Positions 38,543 through 47,752 of a DNA stretch of 61,427 nucleotides are shown one piece after another. The DNA is from an uncultured Verrucomicrobiota bacterium (GTDB taxonomy: Bacteria; Verrucomicrobiota; Verrucomicrobiia; Opitutales; Opitutaceae): the NCBI GenBank assembly GCA_903906135.1, contig CAIVJE010000039.1, positions 1 to 61,427 of the forward strand. The letters run 5' to 3'. The notes under the pieces are model-generated. The model had not been told where the DNA came from, ran no database searches, and worked only from the letters and a program-made list of their open reading frames with translations. The position numbers were made by a program, and so were the translations under genes. Within the stretch, counting starts at the first letter, position 1; every line of letters begins with the position of its first letter.

Positions 38543-38566
38543 GGTCCTCCTTACGAATGGAGGGCC
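38543..38566 (-). promoter_or_regulatory. Hairpin hiding a strong Shine-Dalgarno-like sequence before thrS
   Basis: On the minus strand GGCCCTCC and GGAGGACC pair around an eight-base loop (five perfect pairs, a mismatch, two pairs). The second arm contains AAGGAGGA, the best ribosome site in the region, but it lies about 18 bases before the ATG. It could control thrS translation or be the site for a different start. Confidence 0.4.
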
Positions 38567-38706
38567 GAAAGGGTTATTGGCGACAGGGATTGGCTCCTTG
38601 TCAATGCGGACCTGAGTCAAGGCGCGGCAGCTCCTAACGCGTAAAACCCCAAGTGGTCGGGCGACACTGCTCTCCGGTGAGCGGCTCTTTCGGGAATAGG
38701 CGCGAT

Positions 38707-40080
38707 CTACTTCTTCAGCGGTTCGAGGCTGTAGCCGTCTTTGGCATCTTTCATATTCCAACCCGCGGCCGTCAGCTCTTGGCGAAGGGCGTCAGCCCCC
38801 GCAAAGTCCTTCCCTTGCTTCGCGGTCCAGCGTTTGGCGGCGAGAGCCACGATCGCTGCCGGTGCATCCACTGGCGGTAAATCGAGGGCATCTAACTGGA
38901 AGCCGAGCGCAAAAAGCACGCGATCAAAGGCGGCTAGATTAACGCCGGCCGGACCACGATTCACGATGGTGAAGAGGGCCCCGAAGGCTCCGGGTATATT
39001 CAGATCATCAGAGAGGGCGGTAAAAATGGGAGCGAAGATCGTCGTGGCATCAGCACTGCTGCGCACGTCCAAGGCGGCGCGATACGTGCGCAGGGTTTTT
39101 AGGGCGCTTTCGGCCGCGTGCAGCGAGTCGAGGGCAAAGCTTAATTGTTTGCGGGGGTGCCCCATGAGTAAGGCGTAACGGAGCGCCATCGGGGAAAACC
39201 CTTTGGCGACCAATTCATCGAGCGTGTAAAGGTTGCCGAGGCTCTTGCTCATCTTCTTGCCGTCAACTAGGAGGTGCTCGCTGTGATACCAATGATGCGA
39301 GAAGGGGGTGCCGTTGCAGCATTGGCTCTGAGCAATTTCATTTTCGTGGTGAGGGAAGAGTAGATCCACTCCGCCGGTGTGCAGGTCGATCGTCTCGCCG
39401 AGATGTTTTTTACTCATCGCACTGCATTCGATGTGCCAGCCGGGGCGACCGCGACCCCAGGGACTATCCCAAGCATTGGCGCCATCCTCGGGTTTGTGCG
39501 CTTTCCATAACGCAAAGTCACTGACGTCTTCTTTTTCGTCGGCATCAGCAGCCGTGGCCTTGAGGGCGCTCCCCATTTGTAGTTCGCGTTCTTTGACTCG
39601 AGAAAGCGCGCCGTAAGCCTCGAAGGAGTTAACTTTAAAATAAACCGACCCATCCGCCGCGCGATAAGCATTACCCTTTTTCATGAGCACCGCGATCATA
39701 TCAACTTGCTCGGGGATGTGCCCCGTGGCGGTCGGTTCAACGTGGGGCGGTAAGCAATTCAAGCTTGCGCAGTCGGCGTGAAATTTAGCGGTCCATTGTT
39801 GCGTGACGTCGGCGAGCGGGCGCTGTTCATCCCGGGCGCGCTTGATGGTTTTGTCATCAACATCGGTTAAGTTTCGTACGTGTTTTACTTTATTCGCCCC
39901 AAACTCCAACTCCAGTAGTCGGCGAATAATATCATTCACGACAAAGGTGCGAAAATTCCCGATGTGGGCTGGGGCATACACCGTTGGCCCGCAGTTATAG
40001 AAGCGGAAAATACCATCCGGTTGCGCGGGCCGGAGCTCGCGCAGGCTGCGGGTGAGGGAATCGTAAAGGCGGATGGACAT
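38707..40080 (-). CDS. cysS: Cysteinyl-tRNA synthetase
   Basis: This is a class I synthetase charging tRNA-Cys. The N-terminal substrate Zn site and HIGH-type motif are in 'YNCGPTVYAPAHIGNFRT' at residues 28-45. 'GGVDLLFPHHENEIAQSQ' near 230 carries further Zn ligands, and the 'KKMSKSLGN' loop near 265 binds ATP. The 457 residues are typical. The ATG at 40080 gives the standard 'MSIRLYDSLTRS' beginning. It lies 179 bases before thrS on the same strand, so the two synthetases may share transcripts or have separate promoters. It diverges from hemB across 259 bases in which I see no clear T-box or riboswitch. Confidence 0.97.
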   Translation of the reverse strand: MSIRLYDSLTRSLRELRPAQPDGIFRFYNCGPTVYAPAHIGNFRTFVVNDIIRRLLELEFGANKVKHVRNLTDVDDKTIKRARDEQRPLADVTQQWTAKFHADCASLNCLPPHVEPTATGHIPEQVDMIAVLMKKGNAYRAADGSVYFKVNSFEAYGALSRVKERELQMGSALKATAADADEKEDVSDFALWKAHKPEDGANAWDSPWGRGRPGWHIECSAMSKKHLGETIDLHTGGVDLLFPHHENEIAQSQCCNGTPFSHHWYHSEHLLVDGKKMSKSLGNLYTLDELVAKGFSPMALRYALLMGHPRKQLSFALDSLHAAESALKTLRTYRAALDVRSSADATTIFAPIFTALSDDLNIPGAFGALFTIVNRGPAGVNLAAFDRVLFALGFQLDALDLPPVDAPAAIVALAAKRWTAKQGKDFAGADALRQELTAAGWNMKDAKDGYSLEPLKK

Positions 40081-40339
40081 GCAGCGGGTTAAGTTGCGTC
40101 CAAAAGGCGCAAAAAGTGTAAGATTATCAATCTCGGATTACCTAACTAGCTGGATCAGCTGCCGCGGAACACGGATTACGCAGAGTGCTAGCGTCAAATT
40201 TTGTGCAGAAATAAGACGCGGGGGATTTGCTCTGCCCAATGGGGCAGGGAATCAAGCCTACTTAGGGGGAAGTCTGGGCCGTAAAAGATTAGCGTGAAAT
40301 AATGCCAATTAGTGGTTTAGTATTAGTCTTTCTCTCGCC

Positions 40340-41353
40340 ATGGCCAAAAAATCAAAACTCGCTCTAACACATCGTCCTCGTCGTCTCCGTCGGCAGCCGA
40401 CGCGACGTGCGCTCGTCGCCGAGACGGTGCTGCGGGTGGAGGATCTCATTGCTCCTTTATTTGTGGTGGAGGGGAAAGGGCGGCCTGAGCCCATTGCCTC
40501 GATGCCTGGGGTTAACCGTTTTAATCTGGTTGATCTCGTGCAGGAATGCGCGGAATTGCACGCCCTGGGGGTGCCGGCGGTAGCACTATTCCCTAAGCTA
40601 GAGGCTGCGCTTAAAGATGCGACGGGCACTCAAGCGCTGAATAAAAATACACTCATTCTTCGGGCTGTTCGTGCGGTAAAAAAAGCGCTGCCGACCTTAA
40701 CCGTGATCACCGATGTGGCGCTCGATCCCTATACGAATCATGGGCACGATGGCGTGCTCACCGCCGCGCAGGATGACGTGGATAACGATCGGACCGTAGA
40801 AATTCTTTGCCGCATGGCCGTCTTGCAGGCCGCGGCGGGGGTGGATTTTGTGGCGCCCTCTGACATGATGGATGGGCGGGTCGGCGCAATTCGCCAGGCG
40901 CTCGATGCGGCCGGCTATACGAGCACGGGCATTCTGGCTTATTCCGCTAAATATAATTCAGCCTATTACGGGCCATTTCGTGATGCGGTCGGCAGCGCCC
41001 AGGCCGCCGGTACGCGTTTACTGAGTAAGGCGACCTATCAGATGAATCCGGCTAATCGTCGCGAGGCTCTCAGTGAAGTGGCGCTCGATGAAAGCGAAGG
41101 GGCGGATATCGTCATGGTTAAACCGGCGGGTCCCTACCTCGATATTATCCGGGAGGTGCGTAATGCTTCAAAAAAACCGATCGCGGCGTATCAAGTATCG
41201 GGCGAGTACGCTCAGATTCATGCAGCGGCACGACTCGGTTGGCTCGATCTCGTGCGTTGTCGTGATGAATCATTGTTGGCGATCAAGCGGGCGGGGGCGG
41301 ACATGATTTTAACCTATTTCGCGAAGGATGTAGCGAAGGCCTTGGCGAAGTGA
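40340..41353 (+). CDS. hemB: Delta-aminolevulinic acid dehydratase (porphobilinogen synthase)
   Basis: This enzyme joins two 5-aminolevulinate molecules into porphobilinogen, the second committed step of heme synthesis. Both Schiff-base lysines are seen: 'SKATYQMNPANRREA' near residue 230 and 'IVMVKPAGPYLDII' near 260. The metal segment reads 'DVALDPYTNHGHDG' near residue 130, with Asp where Zn-type enzymes have Cys, so this is the Mg/K-type active site. The 337 residues and the 'RPRRLRRQPTRRALVAET' N-terminus are normal. It is separate from hemH. The downstream permease genes are convergent. Confidence 0.96.
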   Translation: MAKKSKLALTHRPRRLRRQPTRRALVAETVLRVEDLIAPLFVVEGKGRPEPIASMPGVNRFNLVDLVQECAELHALGVPAVALFPKLEAALKDATGTQALNKNTLILRAVRAVKKALPTLTVITDVALDPYTNHGHDGVLTAAQDDVDNDRTVEILCRMAVLQAAAGVDFVAPSDMMDGRVGAIRQALDAAGYTSTGILAYSAKYNSAYYGPFRDAVGSAQAAGTRLLSKATYQMNPANRREALSEVALDESEGADIVMVKPAGPYLDIIREVRNASKKPIAAYQVSGEYAQIHAAARLGWLDLVRCRDESLLAIKRAGADMILTYFAKDVAKALAK

Positions 41354-41440
41354 CGCCAAGCTGGGGCGCTTTTTGTTAGTTGCTTCGCGTCGGCGGCCGA
41401 GCGAATCCCCGCGCGGTACCGCGAGGGATCTGAGCCGCTC

Positions 41441-42889
41441 TTAGCGCAGCTTGCTGTGCTGGCGACTGTAGCCGAAGTACACCATAAAACCGAGGGCCAG
41501 CCAAATTAACAGGTTGAGCCAAGTGATGGTGGGCAGCGCGAACATTTGGGCGATGCAGATCACAATACCTAAGATGGGCACAAAAGGCACCCAGGGTGTC
41601 CGAAATGAGCGCGGGGCCTGGGGTTCGGTGCGGCGAAGGACCAGCACGCCGGCGCAGACGAGGGCAAAGGCCAATAACGTTCCGATCGAAATCAGTTCGC
41701 CCAGAAGGTTCAGGGGAAATAAACCTGAAATAATAGCGCACGCGATACCGGTGATCCACGTGGTTACGTGTGGGGTGCCGTGTTTCGGATGTATCTTCGC
41801 AAAGGTCGCAGGCAGGAGGCCATCCTTGGCCATCGCAAAGAAAATGCGGGGTTGGCCGAGGAGGGAGACGAGAATGACAGACGTAAGGCCCGCGAGCGTG
41901 GCTGCTTCGATTAAGTAGCGAAACAGAGCGGGCGCCTGGACCTGCTGCAGGGCATAGATGAAGGGGGCGTCGACGTTGAGCTTGGAGTAGTGCACGAGCC
42001 CGGTGAGCACCAACGATACGGCAATAAAGAGAAAAGAAACGATGAGCAGCGTCCCGAGTAAGCCAATGGGAAGATCGCGTTGCGGATTTTTTGTCTCCTG
42101 GGCGGCGGCGGAAACGCAGTCAAAGCCCACGTAAGCAAAGAAGATCGCTCCGGCTCCACGGAAGATGCCACTCCAGCCATGTTCACCGAAGACGCCAGAA
42201 TTTGAGGGAATAAAAGGAGACCAGTTGGCGCGGACCAGCTCGCGGTGCCCGCTGAAATACCAAATCCCATAGCCAATGAGCGCGAGCAGGACCCCGACCT
42301 TGATCAGCACCATCACATTATTGAAACTGGCCGATTCTTTGATCCCGATATAAAGGACGTAAGTTAGGACGAGTGAGATAAAAACGGCGGGAAAATTAAT
42401 TAACGCCCCCGTGGTGACGAGCTTGCCGTTGACTACGTCAAGCGGGGCGCTGGCGATGCTCGACGGCAGCACCAGATTAAATTCTGCCAGGATATCACGC
42501 GTCGCGCCGGACCAACTGACTGCCACCGCGGCGCCCGAAAAAAGATATTCTAGGATCAGGCACCAGCCGACGATCCAGGCGAAAATTTCACCTAAGCTGC
42601 CGTAAGTATAGGTGTAGGCGCTCCCCGAGACGGGGATCATTGCGGCCAGTTCAGCGTAGCATAGTCCGGCCAAGAGGCAGGCGAGGCCGGAGATGACGAA
42701 AGAAATGGCAATAGCCGGACCGCCGTAGAGAGCGGCCGCCTGGCCCGTTTGCACAAAAATACCGGCGCCCACCACTGAGCCAATGCCCAAGCTAATCAGA
42801 CTGATCGGTCCTAAGGTGCGTTTATAGCCGTGATCAGCCGCGGCTTCGACTTGCAGTGAAGCGAGGCTTTTAGTGCGCAGCAGGCTCAC
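41441..42889 (-). CDS. APC-family amino acid permease (second of a tandem pair)
   Basis: This inner-membrane transporter of 482 residues has about twelve helices and belongs to the cationic amino acid transporter-like branch of the APC superfamily. The first helix 'GIGSVVGAGIFVQTGQAAA' contains the family substrate motif, 'CYAELAAMIPVSGSAYTYTY' is near residue 75, and 'FFAYVGFDCVSAAAQETKNPQRDLP' near 250. The start is GTG at 42889, one base after the TAA of the upstream paralog, so translation is coupled. The two share the same overall pattern and much of their sequence, implying a tandem duplication. Substrates cannot be inferred. Confidence 0.92.
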   Translation of the reverse strand: MSLLRTKSLASLQVEAAADHGYKRTLGPISLISLGIGSVVGAGIFVQTGQAAALYGGPAIAISFVISGLACLLAGLCYAELAAMIPVSGSAYTYTYGSLGEIFAWIVGWCLILEYLFSGAAVAVSWSGATRDILAEFNLVLPSSIASAPLDVVNGKLVTTGALINFPAVFISLVLTYVLYIGIKESASFNNVMVLIKVGVLLALIGYGIWYFSGHRELVRANWSPFIPSNSGVFGEHGWSGIFRGAGAIFFAYVGFDCVSAAAQETKNPQRDLPIGLLGTLLIVSFLFIAVSLVLTGLVHYSKLNVDAPFIYALQQVQAPALFRYLIEAATLAGLTSVILVSLLGQPRIFFAMAKDGLLPATFAKIHPKHGTPHVTTWITGIACAIISGLFPLNLLGELISIGTLLAFALVCAGVLVLRRTEPQAPRSFRTPWVPFVPILGIVICIAQMFALPTITWLNLLIWLALGFMVYFGYSRQHSKLR

Positions 42890-42890
42890 G

Positions 42891-44351
42891 TTATCGGCTC
42901 GATTTGTTCAGTTTGCTGTGATGGCGACTGTAACCGAAGTAAATCGCGATGCCGATCGCCATCCAGATGGCCAGCCGCCACCAAGTATCGGCGGGCAGGG
43001 CATACATTTGGAGAAAGCAGATGCCCGCGCCGAGAATGGGCACGAGCGGCACCCACGGGGTCCGGAACGGCCGCGGGGCATCGGGCCGAGTTTTGCGCAG
43101 CACGATGATGCTGATGCAGACGATGACGAAAGCGAAGAGCGTTCCGATCGAGACCATTTCCCCGAGGATGGAAAGCGGCATCAGCCCGCCGAGGATGGCA
43201 GAAAGAACGCCCGTTATGATGGTGGTCACATAAGGGGTCTTAAAACGTGGGTGAACCTTGGCGAATACCGCGGGGAGTAGGCCATCATTAGCCATTGAGA
43301 AGAAAATGCGCGGTTGGCCCATGAGCATGACCAAGATAACCGAGCTCAAGCCCGCGATGGCCGCAATTTCCACCACAAAGCGAAGGGCAAATGGGGCGCC
43401 GGCCGCTTGCAGGGCATTCACGACCGGGGCGGCGTTATTCAGCTCCGTATATTTCGACATACCCGTTAAGATGACGGAGATCGTAATGAAGAGCACAGTG
43501 CAGATGAGCAAAGAACCGACGATGCCCATGGGCATATCTTTCTGCGGATTCTTGGCCTCCTGTGCAGCCGTCGAGACGGCATCAAATCCGATGTAGGCGA
43601 AGAAAATAACGGCCGCGCCTTTGAAGATTCCGCTCCAACCGAATTGACCGTAAGTCCCCGTGTTGGCGGGAATGAAAGGGGTCCAATTTTTTACGGCTAG
43701 GTCGTGGTGGCCGAGGAGATACCAAATGCCAAAGCCGATAATGGCTAACAGTACGGACACCTTAGTGACGACCATGTAATTATTAAAGGTGGCTGATTCT
43801 TTGATGCCAATCACCAGGAGCCAGGTCAGCACGGCAATGATCCCGACAGCGGGAAGATTTATGAGGTGGCCCGTGCTGACGAGGTGGCCGTTGACATAAT
43901 CGAAAGGCGCTTGGGTCAAATGGACTGGCAGGACGATATTGAATTCCTTTAAAAAAGCGACGAAGTGGCCGGACCAGCCGACGGCGACGGTGGGAGCGAC
44001 AAAAAGATATTCGAGGATCAAATCCCAGCCAATGATCCAAGCGAAGAATTCGCCAAGGGTCGCGTAAGAATAGGTGTAGGCACTGCCGGAGATCGGAATC
44101 ATGGCGGCAAATTCTGCGTAGCAAAGTCCGGCAAACAAACAGCCGAGCCCTGAGATCACAAAAGAAATGGCGATGGCCGGACCCGCATATTGCGCGGCCG
44201 CTTGACCGGTGAGGACGAAAATGCCGGCGCCAATAATTGCGCCGATGCCGAGGCTGACGAGATTCATGCGCGAGAGGCTGCGGCGAAGGCCGACATCAGC
44301 GGCGGCTTCTTTTTGCAGAGACTCGATCGATTTAGTTTGGAACAGACTCAT
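42891..44351 (-). CDS. APC-family amino acid permease (first of a tandem pair)
   Basis: This 486-residue, twelve-helix permease is a paralog of the gene just downstream. Conserved blocks are 'GIGAIIGAGIFVLTGQAAA' near residue 35, 'CYAEFAAMIPISGSAYTYSY' near 75 and 'FFAYIGFDAVSTAAQEAKNPQKDMP' near 250. Both proteins begin with the same pattern, 'MSL..TKS..SLQ.EAAAD', showing that even the N-terminal tails are shared. It should import amino acids by proton or cation coupling, or exchange them. The ATG at 44351 is clear. The 205-base gap before the next gene (on the same strand) is the likely promoter region; I see no defined site in it. Confidence 0.92.
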   Translation of the reverse strand: MSLFQTKSIESLQKEAAADVGLRRSLSRMNLVSLGIGAIIGAGIFVLTGQAAAQYAGPAIAISFVISGLGCLFAGLCYAEFAAMIPISGSAYTYSYATLGEFFAWIIGWDLILEYLFVAPTVAVGWSGHFVAFLKEFNIVLPVHLTQAPFDYVNGHLVSTGHLINLPAVGIIAVLTWLLVIGIKESATFNNYMVVTKVSVLLAIIGFGIWYLLGHHDLAVKNWTPFIPANTGTYGQFGWSGIFKGAAVIFFAYIGFDAVSTAAQEAKNPQKDMPMGIVGSLLICTVLFITISVILTGMSKYTELNNAAPVVNALQAAGAPFALRFVVEIAAIAGLSSVILVMLMGQPRIFFSMANDGLLPAVFAKVHPRFKTPYVTTIITGVLSAILGGLMPLSILGEMVSIGTLFAFVIVCISIIVLRKTRPDAPRPFRTPWVPLVPILGAGICFLQMYALPADTWWRLAIWMAIGIAIYFGYSRHHSKLNKSSR

Positions 44352-44556
44352 GGGGTGTGGGTTGGTTTCCGTTAGAAGATCTAGGCGAACAGGTTTAAAT
44401 TAGAAGGCTGAGCGAGGGGCATGAATCGAATCCCTGAGGAAAAGCAGGGGGGCTTGCTCGGATTGCGTTGGGCCAGGTGCGGCAACAAACCTTTTTATTG
44501 GCCTAACCTTAAGATGATCAGAGTGAGGTTTCCTCAGTGGGGCTCACTCGATTCGA

Positions 44557-45321
44557 TTAACTGCGGCTGCGTTTACCGCGGCTAGGTTTTTCCTCAGCAT
44601 CGTCGCCGTCATCGTCCTCAGAATCTTTATCTTCTTTTTCCGGCTTGGCATCGCCTTCTTCCTCATCGTCATCCCATTTCAGCGAGGCGTCGCCCTTGAG
44701 TTTAGCTTCTTCGCCTTCTTCCACCTCAGGGAGATCATCCTCCTCGTCTTCCGCGGAACGTTTTTGGGTTTCGTCTTCATCATCGCCGTGACCGGCCGGC
44801 ATGAAATCGAGGATGGCCGTGATTTCCTGAAAGAGATGGACGGCCTTGCCCTCGATGAAATCGTTATTTTGCGCTTCGCGGAGTTGGTCTTCCACCTCGT
44901 CGATGGTGAGTTTCTCCTCAAAATCGAGGAGATCGTTGAGCAGCTTAACGCGGAGGCGGGTGATGTGGTCGAGGAAATCGGCGTAGGGCCCATTTTCTTC
45001 ATCGATCACATCGGGTAGGGCAAAAAGTTTTTCTTCGGACTCGAGTAAAGGTTGTTTGGTCCGAGCGAGCCGAACGCGGCCTTTGCCGAGATCCTTATTA
45101 ATACGGAAGGGAATGAAGGCGCGTTCGAAGAGATTGGCGTCGAAGCCGTATTCGCGGAGCGGCTCAATCAGCTCAATGATATAATCCACTTGCCGCGGAT
45201 CGATAATGCTGAGGCCGTCTACGTCCCAGTGGACGGGATCGCTCGTTTCCCCGACCCACCAATTGTGGTCTTCGCCGAGCCGGACAATGCACCATTCAAG
45301 AAGAGGAGTTCCTTTCGCCAT
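44557..45321 (-). CDS. Hypothetical protein with a long acidic tail
   Basis: I do not recognise this 254-residue protein. The first 170 residues look folded, with 'WCIVRLGEDHNWWVGETSDPVHWD' near residue 10 and later helices such as 'LLNDLLDFEEKLTIDEVEDQL'. The last 75 residues are almost entirely Asp, Glu and Lys, ending in 'RGKRSRS'. Such tails occur in chaperones, histone-like or RNA-related proteins, but this is not evidence of function. I start at ATG 45321; the longer ORF adds 16 residues and overlaps AT-rich promoter-like sequence. No neighbours share an obvious role. It is possibly specific to the Verrucomicrobia. Confidence 0.7.
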   Translation of the reverse strand: MAKGTPLLEWCIVRLGEDHNWWVGETSDPVHWDVDGLSIIDPRQVDYIIELIEPLREYGFDANLFERAFIPFRINKDLGKGRVRLARTKQPLLESEEKLFALPDVIDEENGPYADFLDHITRLRVKLLNDLLDFEEKLTIDEVEDQLREAQNNDFIEGKAVHLFQEITAILDFMPAGHGDDEDETQKRSAEDEEDDLPEVEEGEEAKLKGDASLKWDDDEEEGDAKPEKEDKDSEDDDGDDAEEKPSRGKRSRS

Positions 45322-45515
45322 ATAGTTAGAATTCGCTGCACGAAAAGGGGTCGGTTCCGTCCTTGTCAAATCTTGAAACGCATAATCGCGTAAATTCTTT
45401 TACCGCCGTGCTCGGGCAGGAATTTTTGGCGGCAGGGTGGGCCGGGGGGCTGAAATAACAAGATCAAAGATTTTGCCCCCGGATCACCGGCGCACGCTTG
45501 TAACTTAGCGCATCA

Positions 45516-46595
45516 ATGCCAGCATTCCCGCCCATGGGTTGGCTTTATCAAAATGCAATCAAACCAGCGCTCTTCCGCCTCGATCCAGAGCAGGCGCACG
45601 AGCTGAGCGTGCAGGCGCTCGCCCTTCTGGGGCGGGTGCGTCCGCTTTGCGCCGCCTTCGAGCGGCTCCAGCAACTGCCCCCGGCGGCCTATCGGCCGAT
45701 CGATTTTTGTGGGCTTAAATTTCCTAACGCAGTTGGCCTAGCCGCCGGTTTTGACAAAAATGGCTGGGCTTGGCCCGCGGCGGCTGCTTTGGGCTTTGGT
45801 CATGTGGAGATCGGGACAGTTACGCTACACGCGCAGCCGGGTAATCCACGGCCTCGGGCCTTTCGTTACCCCGCTGAGGCGGCGGTAATTAATCGTATGG
45901 GCTTCAATAATGCGGGAGCGGCGGCCTTGGCGGCACGGCTGGTTCGATTGCCAGGGCCCGGCCAACGATCAATTCCGCTCGGGATTAATTTAGGTAAAAG
46001 TAAAGTAGCGACGCTTGATCAAGCGACCGAAGATTATCTTGGTAGCTTTCGCTTACTGGCCGACCACGCCGATTATCTCGTCGTTAATGTAAGTAGTCCG
46101 AACACTCCGGGGCTGCGCGAATTGCAGGATGCGGCTTGGCTGAAACCGTTGCTCGCTGCGCTCGTGGCCGAGAATCAAGGGCGCGTCGCGGCGGGTAAAG
46201 CGCGCCGCCCTTTGTTGCTAAAGATCGCGCCGGATCTCACTTTTTCGCAAATCGATGCCGCTCTTGGCGTGATCGATGAGCTGAAGCTGGATGGTATCAT
46301 TGCGACGAACACAACGCTGGCACGACCCGGCGCACTCGCCACGGTTAACCAAGCGGGCGGGCTGAGCGGGCGGCCGGTACGGTCGCGCTCCACCGAGATT
46401 ATTAATTATATCGCGCGGACCACGCAGGGACGTCTGCCCATCATCGGCGTCGGTGGCATCATGGACGAGGTCTCGGCTGGCGAAAAAATGGATGCAGGGG
46501 CGTCGTTAGTGCAGCTTTATACTGGTTTGATTTACCGTGGGCCATTTTTCGCGGCGGAAATTGCCCGCGCTCTCGCCGAGCGGCAGCGCCGGTGA
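45516..46595 (+). CDS. pyrD: Dihydroorotate dehydrogenase (quinone), class 2
   Basis: This enzyme oxidises dihydroorotate to orotate on the inner membrane using quinone. The N-terminal stretch 'KPALFRLDPEQAHELSVQAL' forms the membrane-associated helices that mark class 2. 'NAVGLAAGFDKNGWA' near residue 70 binds FMN, the catalytic Ser is in 'NVSSPNTPGLR' near 195, and 'IIGVGGIMDEVSAGEKMDAGASLVQLYTGLI' (two blocks near 310-335) binds phosphate. The 359 residues are normal. ATG 45516 is the first start; Met7 (45534) is an equally good alternative. The other pyrimidine genes (pyrC, pyrB, pyrR) lie about 6 kb to the right on the opposite strand. It converges with the serine acetyltransferase gene. 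Confidence 0.95.
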   Translation: MPAFPPMGWLYQNAIKPALFRLDPEQAHELSVQALALLGRVRPLCAAFERLQQLPPAAYRPIDFCGLKFPNAVGLAAGFDKNGWAWPAAAALGFGHVEIGTVTLHAQPGNPRPRAFRYPAEAAVINRMGFNNAGAAALAARLVRLPGPGQRSIPLGINLGKSKVATLDQATEDYLGSFRLLADHADYLVVNVSSPNTPGLRELQDAAWLKPLLAALVAENQGRVAAGKARRPLLLKIAPDLTFSQIDAALGVIDELKLDGIIATNTTLARPGALATVNQAGGLSGRPVRSRSTEIINYIARTTQGRLPIIGVGGIMDEVSAGEKMDAGASLVQLYTGLIYRGPFFAAEIARALAERQRR

Positions 46596-46611
46596 TTTAA
46601 GTTGCTGGCGC

Positions 46612-46632
46612 GGCAACCGGCGCCGCGTTGCC
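46612..46632. terminator. Hairpin between convergent pyrD and the acetyltransferase gene
   Basis: GGCAAC and GTTGCC arms enclose a GC-rich nine-base loop. There is no T tract on either side, so intrinsic termination is unproven. Confidence 0.3.
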
Positions 46633-46646
46633 TGCAATCCCAAGCA

Positions 46647-47564
46647 CTAAATCATCCAATCGCTGGCATCCACGCCGAGCGTATCTTTTTTCTGGCGGGG
46701 ACGAATGACGAGATCTTCGCCTTTATAATAAGCGATGCTGTGCGCCGGGACAGATTCTAGTAACCAAACATTGCCGCCGATAACCGTGTGCGCCCCGATG
46801 CGCGTGTCGCCGCCGAGGATCGTGGCATGCGCATAAATGGTCACATAATCTTCAATGTCGGGATGGCGCTTGCCGCCTTTGATGGGGAGACCGGCGCCAT
46901 CAACCTCGAATGATTTGGCGCCTAGGGTTACTCCTTGATAAAGTTTTACATGTTGGCCGATGGTCGCGGTCTCTCCGATCACTACTCCAGCGCAGTGATC
47001 GATGAAAAAATGCGTATCAATTTGGGCGCCCGGATGAATATCCACTCCGGTGCGCTCATGCCCGTATTCGGTGAGCATTCGTGGCAGCAGGGGGACTTGC
47101 AGTTTATAGAGTACATGCGCAATGCGCTGGAGGGAGATCGCGAGGACGCACGGGTAGGCGACAATGATTTCTTCTACGCTGCGAGCCGCTGGATCGCCTT
47201 CATAGGCCGCGGTGACATCGGTTTGCACGACCCGGCGGATTGCGGGTAATTGGGTGAGGAGATCGGTGGAGATCCGCCGAGCATTGCTCGTGGGGTCAGT
47301 ATCACGCGAGAAGCGCAGGCTTTTTTCTAATTCCGTGGTTAGGCGCTGTTCGATCTTGGCCAAGAGACGATCCAACCAAGCCGGGACATCTTTTTGGGCT
47401 AAGCTGCTTTGTTCGAAATAACCGGGAAACAGCAAATGCATGAAATCACGGGCCAACTCCGCTACGCTGTCTTGGGATGGCAAGTTGACTCCATCGAGAT
47501 GGTTAATGCCCCCATCCCGTGCATAAGATTCCAGCAAGGCCTGTTTGATCGAGTGGGGGTTCAT
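46647..47564 (-). CDS. cysE: Serine O-acetyltransferase
   Basis: This enzyme makes O-acetyl-L-serine from serine and acetyl-CoA, the entry to cysteine synthesis. The C-terminal half is a left-handed beta-helix with 'GVDIHPGAQIDTHFFIDHCAGVVIGETA' (here two short blocks near 175-200) including the catalytic His, and 'VTLGAKSFEVDGAG' near 215. The N-terminal helical half of about 150 residues is longer than in EpsC-type enzymes and includes 'VDVTAAYEGDPAARSVEEII' style sequence that forms the substrate side. The 305-residue size fits the longer form found in Verrucomicrobia and Bacteroidetes. No cysteine synthase gene is nearby. Confidence 0.92.
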   Translation of the reverse strand: MNPHSIKQALLESYARDGGINHLDGVNLPSQDSVAELARDFMHLLFPGYFEQSSLAQKDVPAWLDRLLAKIEQRLTTELEKSLRFSRDTDPTSNARRISTDLLTQLPAIRRVVQTDVTAAYEGDPAARSVEEIIVAYPCVLAISLQRIAHVLYKLQVPLLPRMLTEYGHERTGVDIHPGAQIDTHFFIDHCAGVVIGETATIGQHVKLYQGVTLGAKSFEVDGAGLPIKGGKRHPDIEDYVTIYAHATILGGDTRIGAHTVIGGNVWLLESVPAHSIAYYKGEDLVIRPRQKKDTLGVDASDWMI

Positions 47565-47733
47565 GGCTAAAAGACTTTAAACACTGTCATGGGATTTAAT
47601 CCACCGGTCAAATGTGTTGGGGTGGATCTTTGTCATATCTAGCCTCGCAACCGGCTGCGTTATTTTCGCATTAAAGAATCGGCGCACTCAACTCGCGTGA
47701 TTTCTTCAACTGGAAGATGTTCACAGTTGCCGA

Positions 47734-47750
47734 TTTCCTCATTGAGGAAA
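47734..47750 (-). terminator. Small hairpin just downstream of tRNA-Leu
   Basis: TTTCCTC and GAGGAAA arms with a three-base loop begin three bases after the tRNA CCA end. It may help end or trim the tRNA transcript; no T tract follows. Confidence 0.45.
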
Positions 47751-47752
47751 AG

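Noticed and set aside
38528-38761. Longer thrS start adding 78 residues
   Set aside because: The added residues are Arg/Pro-rich with no TGS-like pattern, and they cover the leader hairpin and intergenic region.
40081-40339. T-box or other tRNA-sensing leader before cysS
   Set aside because: No T-box sequence or specifier-loop structure was seen; only a short CTGCCC/GGGCAG stem on the hemB side.
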